Source: JACKAF01 sp041391485
GTDB taxonomy: Bacteria > Bdellovibrionota > FAC87 > UBA2466 > JACKAF01
Direction of reading: 5' to 3'
Assembly: GCA_041391485.1 (NCBI GenBank)
Contig: JAWKNY010000008.1
Location: 1-64,000, forward strand
DNA length: 64,000 bases
Position numbers and translations under genes: made by a program. Positions 1 through 7,183 of this stretch are shown one piece after another. Below the pieces are notes generated by a model. It was not told the origin of the DNA. It saw only the letters and a program-made list of their open reading frames with translations, and ran no database searches. Every line of letters starts with the position of its first letter. Positions within the stretch are counted from its first letter, which is position 1.

Positions 1-2
1 TG

Positions 3-602
3 TTCTGCGCGACTGCAGCCGTTTACTACTCCTACTCCTGGTGGTCGCAGCGCCAACTGAACCAAGGCTGGTTGGGCTACCTGGAAGTCTCCAAAATGGA
101 GAAGCCCGAAGAAAAGTGGGCGGCGATGGCCGGCTTTTTTGACAAAACCTCCAACCTTCGGCCCCGGTTCCAGGCGGCCATTGACCTGGGTGACCATTAT
201 TTTGCCGAGCTGAAGGCAGCTGCCGAAGATCCCAAGAAGGAGAAACCTACGGACGAAAACCTCGCGGTGAAGTGGTACAGCAACGCGCTCAGCTACGGTG
301 GGCTTGTCCCGATGGAGCGCCAGCTTGTCCTTATTAATTTGGGCCAGGCATATGACCTCACGGGCGATCGTGAAAACGCCAAAGCGCAATACGAAGCCGC
401 TGCCGCGGTGGACAGTGAAGCCAAAGGGCTTGCCATCCTTAATGTAGGCCGCGTCTATGAATTGATGGGCGACTCCGGCAAGGCAAAGGAAAACTACGAA
501 AAGGTCGTGAAGGATTTTGCTGGAACCGAGTACGCGCGCTTAGCTAAGAATTACCAACGGGCGATCGATAGCCCGCTCGTCAAAGAACTGAGCGGAAAAT
601 AG
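3..602 (+). CDS. YfgM-like membrane-anchored TPR protein (5' partial)
   Basis: The frame is open to the left edge, so the N-terminus is missing. The visible protein starts with a hydrophobic, aromatic stretch (FCATAAVYYSYSWW) that looks like the end of a membrane anchor. An alpha-helical region with TPR-type repeats follows; the clearest are near LGQAYDLTGDRENAKAQYE and VGRVYELMGDSGKAKENYE. In proteobacteria YfgM is a periplasmic TPR protein anchored in the inner membrane that works beside the Sec translocon and is encoded directly upstream of bamB. The same order is seen here, with only 8 bases between this stop and the bamB ATG, so the two are probably cotranscribed. The family call rests on architecture and neighbourhood, not on a signature residue. 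Confidence 0.7.
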   Translation, partial: FCATAAVYYSYSWWSQRQLNQGWLGYLEVSKMEKPEEKWAAMAGFFDKTSNLRPRFQAAIDLGDHYFAELKAAAEDPKKEKPTDENLAVKWYSNALSYGGLVPMERQLVLINLGQAYDLTGDRENAKAQYEAAAAVDSEAKGLAILNVGRVYELMGDSGKAKENYEKVVKDFAGTEYARLAKNYQRAIDSPLVKELSGK

Positions 603-610
603 GGGATAGC

Positions 611-1798
611 ATGAAGGAAGTTACTCTCGCTTTTCTTCTTTTGCTCACGTCTGTCGCGAATGCGGAACTTGTGGCGTTTAACCGCTGGGTAAACCTGAAG
701 CCCAGCAGCTACACGTTCGAGCACCGACCCAGCGAACGTTCTCATCCAGTCATTGTGGGTGACATCCTTTATTATGCCACTTTGAATGGAGACATCTTTG
801 CGCTCCATCGCATTCAAGGGAACGTCCTTTGGCACCGCAACATCGGAGCGCCCATCGATGGGGCCTTTAGTTATGGCCGTTCCAAACTCTTTGTCGGGGA
901 TACGCGCGGTAATCTGTTTGCTCTAGAGGCCCGCAATGGCGACGTGGTCTGGCAAAAGAAAGTAAGTTCTCAGTGGTTAACCCCACCCGTGCAAGTGGGT
1001 TCTCGCTTGTTCGCGATGACCTCCGCCCATGAGCTTTACGCTTACAGTGAACGCAAGGGAGAGGAGCTGTGGCAGTACGCGCGGCACGGCGATGAAAAGA
1101 TGACGATTCGTGGGACCGCGACGCCCGTTGTTTTTGGTGCCGAAGTCTACCAAGGTTTTGCAGACGGCTACATGGTCGCGCTTTCCATGGAAACCGGAAA
1201 AGTTCGTTGGGAAAAAAGATTGCGCCAGCGGGCGCGTTTTTACGATGTGGACACCACTCCTTATGTCGATGCCGACAAGCTCATCACCGCTACGTATGAT
1301 GGAAGTCTCTATAGCCTGGATCGCCAAACAGGAGACATCCAGTGGCGCCTCCCTGTGGGAAGCTACGGTGGACTGCTGGTAGAGAACAACCGACTTTTCT
1401 TCTCTGGACTAGACAAGAATATTTATAGCGTGGACGCCGTTAGCGGGAAGGTGCTTTGGAAAACCCCGTTCGAGCGAGGCATCGGGATGGCCCCTTCGCT
1501 CGTGCGCGGTGGCCTTGTGGTGCCTACTTCTGCAGATCCGCTTTATGTTCTGGATCCGGATACCGGGAAGGTGCTCTGGACGGAGCGTTTGGGAACCGGC
1601 ACGACCAGCCCCGCTTCCGTACACCAAGACGGTTGGTTTTATTGTTTGAGTAATTACGGCCAGCTCTATGCTTTTGAAATGGTGGAGAGGCCGCACCGAC
1701 AGCCCAGCTCAGGGACTCTAAAAACCCTGTCTGCAATCTACAGAGGAAACGGCGGCACCCTTGAAAGCACTCGAACAACGTCTGGAACAGGCTCTTAA
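611..1798 (+). CDS. bamB: Outer membrane assembly factor BamB (PQQ-like beta-propeller)
   Basis: BamB is a scaffold of the Bam complex that inserts beta-barrel proteins into the outer membrane. The 395-residue product begins with a signal peptide (MKEVTLAFLLLLTSVANA). Repeated propeller blades follow, recognisable by repeats such as ALHRIQGNVLWHRNIG, ALEARNGDVVWQKKV, SLDRQTGDIQWRLPVG and VLDPDTGKVLWTERLG. There is no lipobox cysteine at the end of the signal peptide, unlike the enterobacterial lipoprotein form. The last 30 or so residues after the propeller are low complexity and overlap the next gene by 38 bases, so either the stop lies in an unusually long tail or a small sequence error extends the frame. 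The YfgM-like neighbour upstream supports the assignment. Confidence 0.85.
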   Translation: MKEVTLAFLLLLTSVANAELVAFNRWVNLKPSSYTFEHRPSERSHPVIVGDILYYATLNGDIFALHRIQGNVLWHRNIGAPIDGAFSYGRSKLFVGDTRGNLFALEARNGDVVWQKKVSSQWLTPPVQVGSRLFAMTSAHELYAYSERKGEELWQYARHGDEKMTIRGTATPVVFGAEVYQGFADGYMVALSMETGKVRWEKRLRQRARFYDVDTTPYVDADKLITATYDGSLYSLDRQTGDIQWRLPVGSYGGLLVENNRLFFSGLDKNIYSVDAVSGKVLWKTPFERGIGMAPSLVRGGLVVPTSADPLYVLDPDTGKVLWTERLGTGTTSPASVHQDGWFYCLSNYGQLYAFEMVERPHRQPSSGTLKTLSAIYRGNGGTLESTRTTSGTGS

Positions 1799-2813
1799 CG
1801 AGCGCGTCTTTTCTGCGTACCAACTCTACGGGGAATGCCAGGGAAAAGAGATCCACTTGTGGGGTGGAGAGACCGCTTATTGGCCCGGGGCTAGCCCTGT
1901 CACTTCCGGTACCTATTTCGACATCGGTTCCATCACTAAAGTGGTCGCAACCACCTCTTTGTTGGCGCTTGAGGTGGATGCGAACGGCTTGGATTTGAAT
2001 CGACCGGTTTCCCATTTTATTGGCGAGCGGTCGGGGGGGAGTGTTGGCGAGCGCACACTGGAGCAGCTGCTCAGCCACCACTCCGGTTTGATTTGGTGGT
2101 ACCCCTTGCACAAGACATTGAAGAAGGGCGAAACCCTGAAGCAGTGGTTTGAGCATGAGGCCGCAAAGCTTGTCGAAGGGGAACCGGAAAAGAAGTCCGT
2201 CTACAGCGATGTGGATTTCTGGCTTTTGACTTTGGTGACGGAAGACTTGTGCGGCCCGCTTCAGGATGCGTTTAAGACAAAGATCGCAAGCCCTTTGCAA
2301 CTCAATGAGACCGTGTATGGACCCCTCAAAAGCCACGCGCATGTGGCAGCGACGGAGTACCGCAGCAAACGCAAACAACCGTGCTGGGGTGACGTGTTTG
2401 ATGAAAACGCCGCTGCACTTGGTGGAATCTGTGGGCACGCCGGGCTCTTCTCCACCGCACGGGGCCTAGCCCCCTTCTGCCGCGAATGGCTTTCGGCGCT
2501 CAAGGGTGAGTCGCAGTGGCTGAGTGAAGCGACAGCCAAACGGTTTACCAAGCGGACGGAGAAAGTAAAAAGCGATTGGGGGCTCGGTTGGGATCTGAAG
2601 AGTCCGCTCGGGTCAAGTTGTGGTACCATTTTCTCTGAAAATAGTTTCGGCCATCTTGGTTTTCCCGGGTGTTCGCTATGGATCGATCCGGAGCATGATG
2701 CCTTTTTGGTTTTTAACACCAATCGGGTTCATCCTTTAAGAGTCGACGAACGTATCCGCGAGTGGCGTCCTGAAATCCACGACAAAGCCATGCAATTTTG
2801 GGGGATCCAATGA
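1761..2813 (+). CDS. Serine beta-lactamase-fold hydrolase (class C / esterase-like)
   Basis: A 350-residue protein of the beta-lactamase/penicillin-binding superfamily. The SxxK nucleophile motif is SITK at residues 57-60. The second motif is YSD near 148-150, in place of the usual YxN. A late HLGFPG stands where the KTG/HxG motif is expected. No signal peptide is visible, so it may be cytoplasmic, unlike true beta-lactamases. The best start is the TTG at 1761, behind an AGAGGA sequence, which makes the gene overlap the end of bamB. Its stop overlaps the mpl start in an ATGA, so the two are translationally coupled. Pairing with Mpl suggests action on cell-wall fragments, perhaps as an amidase or esterase; the substrate is unknown. 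Confidence 0.72.
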   Translation: MKALEQRLEQALNERVFSAYQLYGECQGKEIHLWGGETAYWPGASPVTSGTYFDIGSITKVVATTSLLALEVDANGLDLNRPVSHFIGERSGGSVGERTLEQLLSHHSGLIWWYPLHKTLKKGETLKQWFEHEAAKLVEGEPEKKSVYSDVDFWLLTLVTEDLCGPLQDAFKTKIASPLQLNETVYGPLKSHAHVAATEYRSKRKQPCWGDVFDENAAALGGICGHAGLFSTARGLAPFCREWLSALKGESQWLSEATAKRFTKRTEKVKSDWGLGWDLKSPLGSSCGTIFSENSFGHLGFPGCSLWIDPEHDAFLVFNTNRVHPLRVDERIREWRPEIHDKAMQFWGIQ

Positions 2814-4213
2814 GTGCGGATTTGGCAAAGATACATTTCGTAGGTGTCGGCGGCGTCGGAATGGGGTCTCTTGCCGAGGCGCTTGTGGTAGCGGGTCACC
2901 AGGTAACGGGGAGTGACGGCGCGCTTTACGATCCTATGAAGTCTGTGCTCGCCAAAGCCAACGTGCAAATGATTGAAGGCTTTAGTGCGGACACTGTGGA
3001 AAAGCTCCAGCCCGATATTGTGGTCATCGGCAATGTGGTGCGCAAGGAAAACCCAGAAGCGGCGGCGTGGATTCGCAAAGGGGTTCCTTTTGTGTCTTTT
3101 GCGGAGGCCGTTCGACGGTTTTTGATTGAAGACCGTACCTCCGTTGTTTGCTCCGGTACACATGGTAAGACGACAACCACCACATGGATTAGCTTCCTGC
3201 TCGATAGATTGGGACTGAACCCGAGTTATCTGATAGGGGGCGTGCCGCACGACTTACAGCGCGGCAGTCGCAAGGGCGATGGAAAGATCTTCGTCGGGGA
3301 AGGGGATGAGTACGATTCCGCGTTTTTTGACAAGGGTGCCAAGTTTCTCCATTACAAGCCCGATACCCTCATCATCTCGGGCGTGGAATTTGATCACGCC
3401 GATATCTACCGTGATTTGGAACATGTGAAGGAATCCTTCCGAAGCGTGATTAGTCTGCTTCCAGGTGATGGGCTTCTCGTTGCGCGGTATGACAACCCAA
3501 CGGTGATGGAGCTTGTCACCGACGCGCTTTGCCCCGTCCAGACTTTTGGCGAGAGCCCGCAAGCCATGTGGAGCTTGGGCAAAACGGTGGAGAGCGAAGC
3601 CGGCCTGGAGTTCGAAGTTCTCTACAAAGGGCAGTCGCTGGGTACGTTTCAAACTTCGATGTTTGGCCGCCACAACCTGATGAATCTGATATCGGGAATC
3701 GTGTGCGCTGCAAACTTGGGGCAGCCCATCGACAAGATTCGCCCGCTCGTCGCCGCGTTCAGTGGGGTGCGCCGCCGCCAGCAGATTCTACTCAAAACGC
3801 CCAACGTCGTGGTGGATGATTTTGCTCACCACCCCACCGAAGTCAAAGCGACATTGGATGCCGTCCGCAATCGCTACGCTTCCGGAAAGATTTGGGCGCT
3901 TTTTGAACCACGTTCCGCGACCGCTCGCCGCAACGTTCACCAGGCCGCCTATGTCGAATCTTTTGACAGTGCCGACGAGGTGCTCGTGAAATCTCCTTAC
4001 CGCGCCAACGAGTTGGGCGAGGCCGATCGTTTTTCTCCTGAAAAACTCGTCGGGTCTCTCAACGAGCGTGGCAAAAAAGCCGTTTCTTTCCCGGATACCG
4101 CTAGCTTGCTGGAATACTTCAATAAATCCCTCGCTCCTGGCGATATTGTAGTAGTGATGTCAAACGGCGAATTTGATAAAATACAAAGTAAGATCCTTTC
4201 GCACCTAGCATAA
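2810..4213 (+). CDS. mpl: UDP-N-acetylmuramate:L-Ala-gamma-D-Glu-meso-DAP ligase
   Basis: Mpl joins the tripeptide recovered from old peptidoglycan to UDP-MurNAc in the cytoplasm, the key step of murein recycling. The protein is 467 residues and has Mur-ligase architecture. An N-terminal Rossmann motif (FVGVGGVGMGSLAEAL) is followed by the ATP loop GTHGKTTTTTW at about 116-126, a central ligase domain with EGDEYDSAFFDKGAKF, and a C-terminal domain containing DDFAHHPTEVKATL and FEPRSATARRN. Those last motifs separate Mpl from MurC. The ATG at 2810 has a GGGGGA ribosome site and overlaps the stop of the serine hydrolase, so the start is well supported. It implies a meso-DAP, Gram-negative type wall. 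Confidence 0.9.
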   Translation: MSADLAKIHFVGVGGVGMGSLAEALVVAGHQVTGSDGALYDPMKSVLAKANVQMIEGFSADTVEKLQPDIVVIGNVVRKENPEAAAWIRKGVPFVSFAEAVRRFLIEDRTSVVCSGTHGKTTTTTWISFLLDRLGLNPSYLIGGVPHDLQRGSRKGDGKIFVGEGDEYDSAFFDKGAKFLHYKPDTLIISGVEFDHADIYRDLEHVKESFRSVISLLPGDGLLVARYDNPTVMELVTDALCPVQTFGESPQAMWSLGKTVESEAGLEFEVLYKGQSLGTFQTSMFGRHNLMNLISGIVCAANLGQPIDKIRPLVAAFSGVRRRQQILLKTPNVVVDDFAHHPTEVKATLDAVRNRYASGKIWALFEPRSATARRNVHQAAYVESFDSADEVLVKSPYRANELGEADRFSPEKLVGSLNERGKKAVSFPDTASLLEYFNKSLAPGDIVVVMSNGEFDKIQSKILSHLA

Positions 4214-4237
4214 GCACCCTTTTCGAAAAGTGTTTGA

Positions 4238-5140
4238 ATGAAGCAAGCCTTATCCATTCTACGTGGGTCGCGTGGTGCCGGCGTTGTCGATTACCTGATG
4301 ATGATAGCGCTGGTGGCCGGCATTGCGGTCCCCATTGTCATGAATAAGTTTGGTGCTCCTATTCAGGAATCGCTTTTCAACAACCGGCAAAGTTTAGTTA
4401 CGTTACTTGCCCAGGATTCTGACAACAGTACGGGAAAGCCGACCATTCCCAACTCGTGGTTTAGTCAGGCCGATCAGCCAAACATCAACGTAAAAGAATT
4501 AGAGTCCCCACCTCCCATTCAGGATCCCAACGAAGTCTCCGCACCCGGCGAGATTAAAGTGAATACGGTACGAGGCCCGCCCGATCTTAAAGGGCCGCCC
4601 GATTTAGGGACGGGAATTGGAACGGGCAAACTCAAAGATCCGCCTGAGCTCAGAGATCCGCCACGCGTGCGAGTACCAGGCGGCGGGGTTGGCGGTGGCG
4701 GTGGTGGCGGCGGCGCGGCCGGTGGCCGAGGAGGACGAGGTTCGGCTGGCGGTGCGGGTAGTGCAGCTGTGGATAAAGGTTTCTTTGGTGGCAATGACAA
4801 AAAGGGCAAAGAGGCCCGTGGTGGCGACGCACGTGGCGGCCGCATCGGCGGAAACTATGGCGGCGGTGCGGGCGGTTATGGTGAAGGAGAAGGCGAAGGC
4901 GGTGGTGGCGGTGGCCGAGGGGGTGGCGGCGGTAAATCCGGAGAGGCCTCTGGAAAAGACGAGCAGGCCGCAACGGCCCTTTCAAAACGAGAGAGTTCTC
5001 TCGGCGTTGCCAAGGCCGAACAGGAACGTTTGCAGCGAGAGTCCGAATGGGACTGGTGGATGCTCATCAAAATCTTGATTGTCGTTGTTATTATCTTCTT
5101 ACTAGTGCTGATCGCGCTCGGTAATGCCCGCCGAAGTTAA
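4238..5140 (+). CDS. Pilin-like N-terminus with glycine-rich body and C-terminal membrane helix
   Basis: I do not recognise the whole protein (300 residues). Residues 8-35 (RGSRGAGVVDYLMMIALVAG and on) resemble the class III signal and hydrophobic helix of Flp/TadE-type pilins, where a small residue-Glu/Asp-Tyr stretch sits just inside the membrane; here the acidic-aromatic pair is VDY. A Pro-rich segment with repeated DPPELRDPP-like units follows, then a long Gly/Arg/Ser-rich region from about 145 to 230. The C-terminus has a strong membrane helix (WWMLIKILIVVVIIFLLVLI) and a basic tail. The result is a protein with two membrane segments joined by a flexible exported loop. It lies 24 bases after mpl and is probably in the same transcript. 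The function is unknown. Confidence 0.55.
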   Translation: MKQALSILRGSRGAGVVDYLMMIALVAGIAVPIVMNKFGAPIQESLFNNRQSLVTLLAQDSDNSTGKPTIPNSWFSQADQPNINVKELESPPPIQDPNEVSAPGEIKVNTVRGPPDLKGPPDLGTGIGTGKLKDPPELRDPPRVRVPGGGVGGGGGGGGAAGGRGGRGSAGGAGSAAVDKGFFGGNDKKGKEARGGDARGGRIGGNYGGGAGGYGEGEGEGGGGGGRGGGGGKSGEASGKDEQAATALSKRESSLGVAKAEQERLQRESEWDWWMLIKILIVVVIIFLLVLIALGNARRS

Positions 5141-5157
5141 CGACCCCCCAAAAAAAA

Positions 5158-5640
5158 GGCGGCCGATGTTCCAAATAGGGTTCTAAGCCCGAAGGCGAAC
5201 ACCCCACTTAAAGCATCGGCCACCGACATCATGACCATCAAGAAACCTCGGGGATTGTTTCTTGATCGTCCCAGAGTGAACGACGACGGTCTAAGGCATG
5301 AAATCTCGTTCCAGGGTTAATGGGATATCAGGGTAAGGACCGTCGAAAGTCTCTGGTTTACCTTTGACTCATGCGAGTCAGATGAGACAAAAAATCTTTT
5401 TGCGCGTCTACCTGATTCCTTACTCCTTTAGTTCCGCTGGAACAGCCTATGAGCTCCTTTAGAGCAAGGGGTATGCCACGGTGCGCGTTCCTGGGGGGCT
5501 TAGGTTTTCTCCCACGATAAAGGGAGGTTAATGGGAAAACGGCCGGTGCCCGGTTGCGGCACTTCAGCGAAAAGTGACGTCTTAGGGCGGCACGCGGTGC
5601 CGCAAAAGGTCCGCGTTTTTACTCAGGCACCCTCTCAATG
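5158..5640 (+). ncRNA. Unidentified structured non-coding region
   Basis: No convincing reading frame occupies the 529 bases between two plus-strand genes, but paired elements are dense. (1) 5161-5168/5214-5221, eight perfect pairs enclosing GGGTTC/GAACaCCC and a GCC-CGAA-GGC tetraloop. (2) 5237-5246/5257-5266, ten perfect pairs, extended by GAC/GTC. (3) CCAGAG 5271-5276 with CTCTGG 5351-5356, enclosing CGACGGTC 5284-5291 with GACCGTCG 5338-5345. (4) TGACTC/GAGTCA at 5365-5380. (5) GTTCC/GGAAC at 5431-5443. (6) competing pairings CTCCC/GGGAG (5509-5526) and GTTTTC-CCCA/TGGGAAAAC (5504-5540). (7) GCGGCAC occurs at 5556 and 5587, and either copy can pair with GTGCCGC at 5597-5603. It matches no RNA family I can name. 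The strand is assumed from the neighbours. Confidence 0.4.
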
Positions 5641-5669
5641 GACTTTAGACCTAGTCCGATAAGTTGGGT

Positions 5670-6395
5670 ATGCCCCTTTCAAAGCGGATTCTCCTAGTAG
5701 CCTTTTTATTAAGTACGGCCCTATCGGCCCAAACGCTGGAACTCATCCGGCGTATTCCACATAGTGGCTATTCTGAAGGGCTCACCCACCACGAGGGTTT
5801 TCTTTGGCACGCCTTACCTGAGCAAATCGTGAAACTCGATCCAAACGAGGGCCGTGTGCTAGCAAGCTTTACGCCCGCCACCAAGTACAGTGAAAGCGTC
5901 ACCTGGTTCCAGGGAAAGCTCTGGAACGTCAGCTTTTCTGACAACGGGATTTATGCGGGGACGTTGAAGAACGATAAGCTGGTATTCGAGCGCAAGGGTA
6001 CGACCCCGGAGATCCACGCCTGGGGGCTTACCCACGATGGGAAGCACCTGATCTTCACGGGCAACTACAGCCGAAAACTCTACTTCTGGGATCCGAAGAC
6101 GCGCACCGTAGTGAGAGAAGTGGAGACTCCTATCAAGGACCTCGAAGATCTCGCCTGGGATGGTGTCGGTATCTGGAGCTCGAGTTTTACCTCGCACAAA
6201 GGGAAGATCTTCCGGATCGATCCCAAGTCGGGAAGCGTGAGTGGTTTTTTTGAGCTTCCCGATCCGGAATCCTGCCCCGTTGTCGACGGGATTGCGTACC
6301 ACAAGGGTGAGCTGTGGGTGACAGGCAAACACTGCCCGTCTATCTGGGTGCTGCGAAAACCAACCGAGCGGGCGATCTCATCGGCAAACCGCTAA
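5670..6395 (+). CDS. Glutamine-cyclotransferase-like beta-propeller, exported
   Basis: A 241-residue exported protein with signal peptide MPLSKRILLVAFLLSTALSA. The mature part reads as a small beta-propeller of the glutaminyl-peptide cyclotransferase family: it opens with LELIRRIPHSGYSEGLTHHE and closes with VDGIAYHKGELWVTGKHCP, matching the family's N-terminal IPH..GL block and C-terminal DGIAY...VTGK block. Known members cyclise N-terminal glutamine to pyroglutamate; whether this one is active cannot be judged. The ATG at 5670 is preferred to the TTG six bases earlier. It follows the structured non-coding region, which may be its leader. Its stop overlaps the stop of the convergent lipoprotein gene. 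Confidence 0.65.
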   Translation: MPLSKRILLVAFLLSTALSAQTLELIRRIPHSGYSEGLTHHEGFLWHALPEQIVKLDPNEGRVLASFTPATKYSESVTWFQGKLWNVSFSDNGIYAGTLKNDKLVFERKGTTPEIHAWGLTHDGKHLIFTGNYSRKLYFWDPKTRTVVREVETPIKDLEDLAWDGVGIWSSSFTSHKGKIFRIDPKSGSVSGFFELPDPESCPVVDGIAYHKGELWVTGKHCPSIWVLRKPTERAISSANR

Positions 6396-6715
6396 CGCCC
6401 ACGTACGGTAGTGCACTCCGACGCGTAAAGACCCGCCAAGAAAAAGAAGCTCTCTTTGTCGACGGCTTCTACTTTGGTAATGCGTCCGTTGTGGCGAGCG
6501 CGATCGACAGACGCGTCACCCAGGGCGAGAAGCCCCAGAACCGCAAACGAACAAGCTTTGCCTTCCTTGCTCCCGCGGGGTTGGGGTGTCGCGCGCCTCG
6601 GAGACTGTACCGTAGTGTAGAGCAAGCCAACGGGGTGGCTGCACCCACAGAGAACTACGCAAAGTAGTAGCGCCGTAAAAACGGCGGTGCTTACTTGCCG
6701 CGAACGACCGTGCAC
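6392..6715 (-). CDS. TRL-family lipoprotein, copy 1
   Basis: A 107-residue predicted lipoprotein: hydrophobic signal followed by LCGC as lipobox. The mature sequence has the TRL-family layout seen in small Gram-negative lipoproteins, namely G.LYT.VQ near the N-terminus, a central ACS..LGL.A.GDAS..RAR.NGRI.KV.AVD and a terminal TTVRG. It is a close paralogue of the next upstream gene. The likely start is a GTG at 6715 that lies inside the upstream coding region (25-base overlap), so the pair should be translationally linked. Its stop overlaps the stop of the convergent propeller gene by a few bases. The role is unknown. Confidence 0.65.
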   Translation of the reverse strand: MHGRSRQVSTAVFTALLLCVVLCGCSHPVGLLYTTVQSPRRATPQPRGSKEGKACSFAVLGLLALGDASVDRARHNGRITKVEAVDKESFFFLAGLYASECTTVRGR

Positions 6716-6993
6716 TGCTGCGAGAATAAGAAACCCAGTAAGGTCAGGTTTGTTCCGTCTACGGATGTGATTTTGGAAATACGTCCGTTGCGACGAGCGG
6801 TATCAATGCTGGCGTCGCCCACCGCGATCAATCCAAGAATGGAAAGACTGCAAGCTTCACCCATTTTGTCGCCGCGAGGTTGCGCCGTTGCGTTGATTGG
6901 ATACTGTACGCCCGTGAACAATGAACCGAGCGGATGCGCGCACCCGCTTAGCATTGCTAGTACGATAAAGTAACCGACGATCTTCTTCCCCAT
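6691..6993 (-). CDS. TRL-family lipoprotein, copy 2
   Basis: A 100-residue lipoprotein with signal MGKKIVGYFIVLAMLSGC and the acylated cysteine at residue 18. The mature domain carries the same landmarks as its downstream neighbour: G.LFTGVQ, ATAQPRG, ACSLSILGLIAVGDASIDTAR, NGRISKITSVD and a terminal QCTVVRGK. The ATG at 6993 follows a GGGGGC sequence at suitable spacing. The two genes form a tandem duplication transcribed to the left. Members of this family are small outer-membrane-directed lipoproteins of unknown role; some are stress-induced, but nothing in this sequence decides that. Confidence 0.7.
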   Translation of the reverse strand: MGKKIVGYFIVLAMLSGCAHPLGSLFTGVQYPINATAQPRGDKMGEACSLSILGLIAVGDASIDTARRNGRISKITSVDGTNLTLLGFLFSQQCTVVRGK

Positions 6994-7122
6994 GATGCCC
7001 CCTTGCTTACGGATAAGTCTATGCTGAAAGAGTTAAGTCGTTAAAATTCTAACACTAAGGGCGTGTATCGAAAACTGTTCAAAATGACTAGGGGAGTTGA
7101 GAAGACGGGAGGGACAACTCGA

Positions 7123-7144
7123 AGCCGCGCCTGTTAGCGCGGCT
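7123..7144 (-). terminator. Hairpin after the C25 protease gene
   Basis: AGCCGCGC (7123-7130) and GCGCGGCT (7137-7144) form eight perfect pairs around a six-base loop, 40 bases beyond the protease stop on the minus strand. No clear T-run follows, so it may be a stabilising hairpin rather than a full intrinsic terminator. Confidence 0.4.
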
Positions 7145-7183
7145 CCGAGTTTAGTCCCACTGGGGACGTATTGGGCAATGAAA

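Noticed and set aside
1524..2438. A 304-codon minus-strand frame opposite bamB and the serine hydrolase.
   Set aside because: It has no recognisable domain and mirrors two well-supported plus-strand genes.
5160..5230. The string CCAAATAGGG resembles a conserved segment of RNase P RNA.
   Set aside because: The other invariant parts (GAGGAAAGTCC at the 5' end and ACAGAACCC near the 3' end) are absent and the order does not fit, so rnpB is not supported.
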